32,956 bases of DNA from positions 1 to 32,956 of the IMG/VR virus record IMGVR_UViG_3300020196_003206. The stretch is one strand, 5' to 3'. The notes beneath the pieces were generated by a model that saw nothing but the letters and a program-made list of their open reading frames with translations, searched no databases and was not told the DNA's origin. The stretch comes from a virus. Positions 28,801 through 32,956 of the stretch are shown one piece after another. The translations under genes were made by a program, and so were the position numbers. The stretch's first letter is position 1. Each line of letters starts with the position of its first letter.

Positions 28801-31800
28801 CTGGTGCAAGATTCCAAGTGGATGCTATCAAAGATTATGACGGCCCAGCAGGCACAGCCACACTGTTGTTGAATGCTGCCAGCAACAGCGGTTTAGGATT
28901 CACAGCTACCAGTCCAGATCCTTTCCCAATAGTTCTACAAACCGCCGGTAATAAATCACTGCTGAGCAACGATTTCACTCAGGTCAACGACATGGGATAT
29001 GGACTGTTGGCCACCAATGGTGCACTGTCAGAACAAGTCAGCATGTTTACCTACTACTGTTACACTGCTTACTATGCATTGAATGGAGCACAGATACGTT
29101 CTCTCAATGGATCAAACGCTAACGGTGTTTACGGATTGGTATCAGAAGGCTCAGATCCTTTGGAATTGCCGGATGAAGTGCTGCTGGTGGAGAACATGGT
29201 GCAAGTGGGCAAGGTTTATGACAACGGAACCACATATGTGAACCCTGCAGCTGGACTCACTGTGTATGTGTATGATTTAGAATACATACCATTCAATAGA
29301 TCCGAATTGGAAATAGACCATGATCCTTTGGATTCATCTGTGTCGCTTGGGGTAACTAGATATGAAATCAATAATATTGAAGCCACTCCTATCACAGTGA
29401 CCGGTGCCAGTGTCACTAGAAGTGGCACAGTGTACAAATTAAATCTCAGCACAGCAGGGTCCAATAACACTGCAACTGGTGGACTGCAGGATGATTTGTA
29501 CAATCTACAAATAGTGACCATCAGAGCCAGTCAGGCGCATCGTTTCAGTGGCGTTATTGATGTTTCACCTACCAGACCCAGCACTGCTTTAGTGTTCTAC
29601 AACGACAACAATGACACAGTGTATCGAACCACTGCTTTCAACATAACCAATTCAATTGGCACAGCTCTGCCTGCCAACAACGTGATTACCACTTTTGACA
29701 CTGCTTTTGATGTGGTAAGATTGCAGATTAGACCAGCGTCTGCTGTGTTGAGCACTTTTGCAGGTGCAGGTGGAACCACCATGGGAGCCACAGCAGGTGA
29801 TGACGTGATTGCCATAGAATTAATCACAGAAGCTGCGGACATCACCAGATTGAACACAGGCAATATGAGTTTTGGTTGGGATGGTAAAACACACAGAGTG
29901 ATCAACTACATTGATAGAGGCACTTTTGCCACTGTGCAAATAGCCGACCTCACCAGTATCAACACTTCCAGCGCAGTGGTGGGCATACATTCACCCTTGG
30001 TAAGGGGAGCAGGCACAGAAAACATAGTACTGCGTTGCGGACTGTTGGCCAATTCTAATGCCAATATCACTGTGAAAATTTCCACTTGTAGAGCCACAGG
30101 ACATGACTTTTTAGACATAGGTTCAGGCAGCTTCAATGACAGCAATTATCCCAACAGTGTTTTTGGTGATCCCGCTTCCACACCTACACAAGAAAATGAA
30201 GTGCAAGAACGAGGCAAAGGTAGAGCATTCTATGTGAGCACTGACCAAGATGGTGTGTTCAGAGTGGGAAGATTTTTCACTGTGGACCAAGGCACAGGTT
30301 CAGTTACATTTAGTGCCAGCATTGCATTGAGTAATTTGGATGGATTAGGCTTCAAACGAGGTGTGGTTGCAGCAGAATTTTCCACAGATTCTGCAATGAC
30401 TGACAATGCTTCTGACACAGTGCCAACAGAATCAGCTGTGAGAGGCTATGTGGATCGCAGACTGCACTACACCAACGCTGGAACACTGGTAGTGAATCCA
30501 ATTGGACCAGGAGCACTGGCCAGAGACGGCAGCACATCATTCACAGGCAACATATCAGCAGGTGGTTTTAGATTGACCACACTGGGAGCACCGGTGTCCG
30601 CTTTGGATGCTGCCACAAAAACCTATGTGGATGTGCAACTGGGAAGTACCGATCAACTTGAAGATATAAGAAATGTGGACATTGCTGGTTTTGCAGCCAG
30701 TCAAATTTTGATATTCAATGGCAGAAAAAGAATTTTTACCAACCCTGAATCCGGTGGCACATTTGCTGTGGGCAACACACTCACTGGTTCGGTCACAGGT
30801 AGCACAGCCACCATCGTGGACTATGATGCAGTGACACTGCCGGCAGGCACTGCTGCTAGAAGAGTGACCTATCAGCTGATATCAGGACCTGATTTCACCA
30901 CAGCAGATTCGGTCAGCACAGGAGGCGGAGTATCTGCACAGGTCATAGATGGACCTATGAATGAAATAGCCAACGCTGTGGCTGATCCTGCGTCAGACAT
31001 CACTCTCACTGCCACACGCACCACAGCACAAACCAACCTTAACATACAAATAGTGGCCGGCAGCATACTGAATGCTGACGTAAATTCTGCTGCAGCCATA
31101 GCGCAGAGCAAATTAGCCATGCAGGCTGCTACCACTCGAGTCAATGCTGTGGGAATCAGCCAAGCAGATTTAGGACTGGCTGCATTTGACAGCGGAGATT
31201 TCACAGTGACCAATGGTTGGGTGTCGCTGGCCAGTGGTGGTGTTGATTTGGCAGATTTACCCAACGTCAGTCAATATCAAACATTTGGTAAGAACACAGC
31301 AGGATCTGGTTCACCTGCAATTGTTGGCTATGCTGACATATTGAACTTTGGCGGTGCACTGCAGGACACAGAATTTGCCACAGAAGTCACAGCAGCACCC
31401 ACAGATCCAGGCAATGTTCTCATAAGAACAGGCACTTCACCTTATGCATATGCTTTCAGCAATGTGACCACATCAGCAGAAGTGAACAGTTTGATAAAAT
31501 CTGATGGTGCAGGCAATGTGGATGTAGGTTCACTGTATGTGGATGGCAGCAAATTGTTGGATGCCAACACAGGCACAAACACAAACATATTCACCACAAG
31601 AGGTGGTATTGATTTCTTGACTGTGGTGGGCAACACTGTCACAAATACCACGCTGACATTCACAGGAAGAAAATTTAATTTTGGTGGCAACACACTGCCC
31701 AACTCTCCCACTGCGGACACTCTACAGGCCACAGGGGTCAACGAAGGCAAGGGCATCACCACACCACATCTTTTCACAAGATTCATTGAAACTGACACAG

Positions 31801-32435
31801 TGGAGTCTGGAGGCACAGGTATTGCATTGGGCGCAGCTGGTGGCACATTTGCAGGAGCAGGCAAAGTCAGCATTGTGTTGGGTGGTGCAGTGCCTTTCAT
31901 ATTCGCAGGAGATGCAGATGATTCTACCATAGTAACACCTGGAGTGTATCCAGATGCCACTGACTCCTACACCATTGGAAATTCCACCTACAAATATAAA
32001 ACCATATTTGCCACCACCTTCCACGGCACAGCAACCAATGCACTCTACGCTGACTTGGCAGAAAATTACACTGCAGATGTGCAGTATGACGCAGGCACAG
32101 TGGTGATGTTTGGTGGTGATAGAGAAGTGACCATCAGTACGGGTGAAGCCAATCACAAATTGGCCGGAGTGGTCAGCACCAAGCCAGCATTTTTGATGAA
32201 TGAAGAATTGCAAATGACTGCACCTTGTGCAGTGGTGGCAGTGGCTCTGCAGGGTCGCGTGCCTTGCAAAGTTGTAGGCAAAATCAACAAAGGTGACATG
32301 CTGACCACCAGCCACACACCTGGAGTGGCTCAAGCCATCAAAGGCACAGCTGAGTTGGGCACTGTGATAGGTAAGAGTTTGGAGCATTATGATTCAGACC
32401 AAGTGGGCATAATTGAAATAGCGATAGGTAGATAA
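25872..32435 (+). CDS. giant tail-fibre protein (2187 residues)
   Basis: The N-terminus (IINTGVEGNDGTGDSIRDAF, RKANENFTELYAVFG) is an attachment module shared with the next gene. About 345-700 and 980-1300 look like right-handed beta-helix shaft (VESGTYLEDLPIKVPTGVSI). Two helical modules with an R-D/Y-x-G-x-I-x-D-x-x-x-x-D-L pattern are inserted. The distal half is Thr/Ser/Gly/Ala-rich repeats, and the C-terminal 130 residues (YADLAENYTADVQYDAGTVV, KLAGVVSTKPAFLMN, GTVIGKSLEHYDSDQVG) match the end domain common on marine myovirus fibres. It should contact the host surface. Many antisense ORFs here are shadows. Confidence 0.9.
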   Translation: MVKQIINTGVEGNDGTGDSIRDAFRKANENFTELYAVFGQGGQIGFTSLSDTPDVLGALKVPVSNASGTALTMRSFTSGTGISISLSNPNTIQITNTGSEFVADTSPTAGGPVDLAGFGIGRAAVSSTAVSDFNATHGASITIDDLVITKGYADQRYIKAGGGSGVSGQIRVREEPVDATQYTKTIGSYTAGNVVITAHGYDTSVNGLEITYETTGSAATGLVDGNNYFLRFVNENQLSLHSTEAGAVNNTGKITVSGGTGVQTITDAAYDSSLQGFFSSDEALPRRSVVRRQGDDMEGALFLFDHPGDLAGLGTPNGAEDLQAATKFYVDNTSYSSPTNLFVSTLGDDNMEGVPPDKVGSSFSYAYKTINAACAKAEEIVFATPVELGPYKQTITYNSGAGLSLVVTEGVTSSSGYNNAKVLIDGNRTFIIKQMIAFVNTTYPNFTYDELICERDLGYILDGIVIDLLAGLNANVRSIQAGVRYYSSQSGAKAVNQQLTETLAGINYAKSITNTILQNVAVTPIYDAGYSQFFDAPSIVDATGRASVAAKFDIITNIIQNGISAVPPEVEGSTYTLTIDNGSFGNVDQNDSNNQDLIPGKIVRGKVSGAIGRIVTVSAGAAVDTLTVILLEPLEFSVGEGLEFASPFKRANITIRVESGTYLEDLPIKVPTGVSIKGDEFRRVLVRPKPRLSQSYWASTFFYRDTVIDGLTVTSTNFGRHYLQDPTDTLDIGPSYVNAGNYDTFAETILDAKLAVQNAVITYVNSLLSPGLLNAADEAETRRYTGLIVDALHLDLKRGGREQILEQQGNFLGVALSAQQQQGITYIATYINASVIASASITVKNIVTNAMTSIVYAFNASYNPPLDNREMDMFMMGEATILRNITGQSHGGFMCVLDPESQVLNKSPYIQTGASFSASTNAQAFRGGMFVDGGCGNMTMNVDIAGSVGPFELAVYSDPDEGLFIRKPLTPTAFFISGARFQVDAIKDYDGPAGTATLLLNAASNSGLGFTATSPDPFPIVLQTAGNKSLLSNDFTQVNDMGYGLLATNGALSEQVSMFTYYCYTAYYALNGAQIRSLNGSNANGVYGLVSEGSDPLELPDEVLLVENMVQVGKVYDNGTTYVNPAAGLTVYVYDLEYIPFNRSELEIDHDPLDSSVSLGVTRYEINNIEATPITVTGASVTRSGTVYKLNLSTAGSNNTATGGLQDDLYNLQIVTIRASQAHRFSGVIDVSPTRPSTALVFYNDNNDTVYRTTAFNITNSIGTALPANNVITTFDTAFDVVRLQIRPASAVLSTFAGAGGTTMGATAGDDVIAIELITEAADITRLNTGNMSFGWDGKTHRVINYIDRGTFATVQIADLTSINTSSAVVGIHSPLVRGAGTENIVLRCGLLANSNANITVKISTCRATGHDFLDIGSGSFNDSNYPNSVFGDPASTPTQENEVQERGKGRAFYVSTDQDGVFRVGRFFTVDQGTGSVTFSASIALSNLDGLGFKRGVVAAEFSTDSAMTDNASDTVPTESAVRGYVDRRLHYTNAGTLVVNPIGPGALARDGSTSFTGNISAGGFRLTTLGAPVSALDAATKTYVDVQLGSTDQLEDIRNVDIAGFAASQILIFNGRKRIFTNPESGGTFAVGNTLTGSVTGSTATIVDYDAVTLPAGTAARRVTYQLISGPDFTTADSVSTGGGVSAQVIDGPMNEIANAVADPASDITLTATRTTAQTNLNIQIVAGSILNADVNSAAAIAQSKLAMQAATTRVNAVGISQADLGLAAFDSGDFTVTNGWVSLASGGVDLADLPNVSQYQTFGKNTAGSGSPAIVGYADILNFGGALQDTEFATEVTAAPTDPGNVLIRTGTSPYAYAFSNVTTSAEVNSLIKSDGAGNVDVGSLYVDGSKLLDANTGTNTNIFTTRGGIDFLTVVGNTVTNTTLTFTGRKFNFGGNTLPNSPTADTLQATGVNEGKGITTPHLFTRFIETDTVESGGTGIALGAAGGTFAGAGKVSIVLGGAVPFIFAGDADDSTIVTPGVYPDATDSYTIGNSTYKYKTIFATTFHGTATNALYADLAENYTADVQYDAGTVVMFGGDREVTISTGEANHKLAGVVSTKPAFLMNEELQMTAPCAVVAVALQGRVPCKVVGKINKGDMLTTSHTPGVAQAIKGTAELGTVIGKSLEHYDSDQVGIIEIAIGR

Positions 32436-32436
32436 T

Positions 32437-32956
32437 ATGGCCAAACAAACAGTGAACATAGGCAGCAGTGCAAACAAAGGTGATGGTGATCCATTACGCA
32501 CAGCGTTTGACAAAATCAATGATAACTTTGATGAAATATATGCTGCCATAGGTTCGGATGGCAGCATCTTCAATCCACTCAGTGTGGACAGCCACATATT
32601 GCCTGATGTGGACATTACTAGGGATTTGGGATCACCAGCCAAACGTTGGCGAGACATCTTCGTCAACGATGGATCTGTGTACATTGGCGATATCAAACTC
32701 AGCAACGACAGTGGTACACTGAAAGTACAACAGGTCACAGGAGCTGGCACAGTAGATGAAGAACCCGTGCCCGATACGCCTGGAGCAGTGACCACAAATA
32801 GATTGGTCAACGGTGAACACACATTAATTTTAACAGATAATGGCACCATAGAACTTGATGGTGCTGCATTCACAGGAGCCACTGGTGCTACAGGTGCCAC
32901 TGGTGCTACAGGTGCCACTGGCGCTACAGGTGCCACTGGAGCCACAGGACCACAAG
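32437..32956 (+). CDS. second fibre protein, partial, with collagen-like segment
   Basis: At least 173 residues, running off the window end. It starts MAKQTVNIGSSANKGDGDPL then RTAFDKINDNFDEIYAAIG, clearly homologous to the N-terminus of the preceding fibre. A segment DLGSPAKRWRDIFVNDGSV matches a widespread fibre repeat (ITRDLGS..RWRDIY type). From about residue 147 it enters a G-A-T repeat typical of collagen-like phage fibres. It begins one base after the first fibre's stop. Confidence 0.88.
   Translation, partial: MAKQTVNIGSSANKGDGDPLRTAFDKINDNFDEIYAAIGSDGSIFNPLSVDSHILPDVDITRDLGSPAKRWRDIFVNDGSVYIGDIKLSNDSGTLKVQQVTGAGTVDEEPVPDTPGAVTTNRLVNGEHTLILTDNGTIELDGAAFTGATGATGATGATGATGATGATGATGPQ
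32875..32954 (+). repeat. collagen-like Gly-Ala-Thr codon repeat
   Basis: An 18-nt unit, GGTGCTACAGGTGCCACT, is repeated with small changes and encodes G-A-T triplets (Gly-X-Y). It continues towards the window end. Such repeats form triple-helical stalks in fibres and vary in number by slippage. Confidence 0.9.

Noticed and set aside
31722-32387. 221-codon reverse frame
   Set aside because: Antisense to the fibre C-terminal domain, with Cys/His-rich low-quality composition and no start context.
32394-32945. Reverse frame with repeated PVA
   Set aside because: It is the antisense of the collagen-like GAT repeat and the fibre start.
32875-32954. CRISPR-like repeat
   Set aside because: The repeat is contiguous, in frame, without spacers, and codes for Gly-Ala-Thr.

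Overview
The window looks like part of a T4-type myovirus genome from an AT-rich marine phage, most likely one infecting SAR11 (Pelagibacterales) or a related alphaproteobacterium. The evidence is the gene content: a T4-type ATP-dependent DNA ligase, AAA+ ATPase, GTA-type holin, Hsp20, A-type Fe-S carrier, phage bS21, UV-damage endonuclease, bilin genes and very long tail fibres. A circularly permuted tmRNA, the form typical of alphaproteobacteria, supports the host guess. No integrase, terminase, capsid, polymerase or CRISPR array was seen. The host assignment is inference.

Layout. 1-2400: consensus sigma70-type promoter, tRNA-Gly(GCC), tRNA-Pro(GGG), glutaredoxin, Sm-like protein, HAD phosphatase, small basic protein, cold-shock protein and the permuted tmRNA. 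2387-5100: Bax-like glucosaminidase with a membrane anchor, several tiny membrane proteins, and a reverse-strand block with the holin. 5200-8160: three exported proteins (two lipoproteins, two resembling 17-kDa surface antigens) and a large membrane/coiled-coil protein. 8244-11534: 2OG-Fe(II) oxygenase, Hsp20, ClpS, heme oxygenase and a ferredoxin-dependent bilin reductase of PcyX/PebS type. 11568-14600: two HEXXH metallopeptidases, bS21, ClpP and an HTH-like protein. 14772-18899: AAA+ ATPase, DNA ligase and small proteins. 18908-25871: fibre-like protein, second 2OG oxygenase, sugar/surface-modification candidates, a QueD-like protein behind a preQ1-I-like riboswitch candidate, UvdE, a superoxide-dismutase-like fusion and an IscA-type carrier. 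25872-end: a 2187-residue tail fibre and the start of a second fibre with collagen-like repeats.

Functional themes. (1) A translation-quality and proteolysis kit: permuted tmRNA whose tag ends in LLAA, ClpS, ClpP, Hsp20 and bS21, with no Clp ATPase seen, so host ClpA/ClpX would be needed. (2) A bilin cassette, HO plus bilin reductase. (3) A strikingly uniform promoter grammar: TTGAC(A/T)/TTGATT-N17-TATAAT-like promoters, and T4-late-like (N)ATAAATA boxes. In both classes many boxes lie only 5-8 nt before the ATG, predicting leaderless mRNAs. (4) A riboswitch-like element before the pterin/queuosine-family gene. All family calls are by eye from motifs; no database search was possible.
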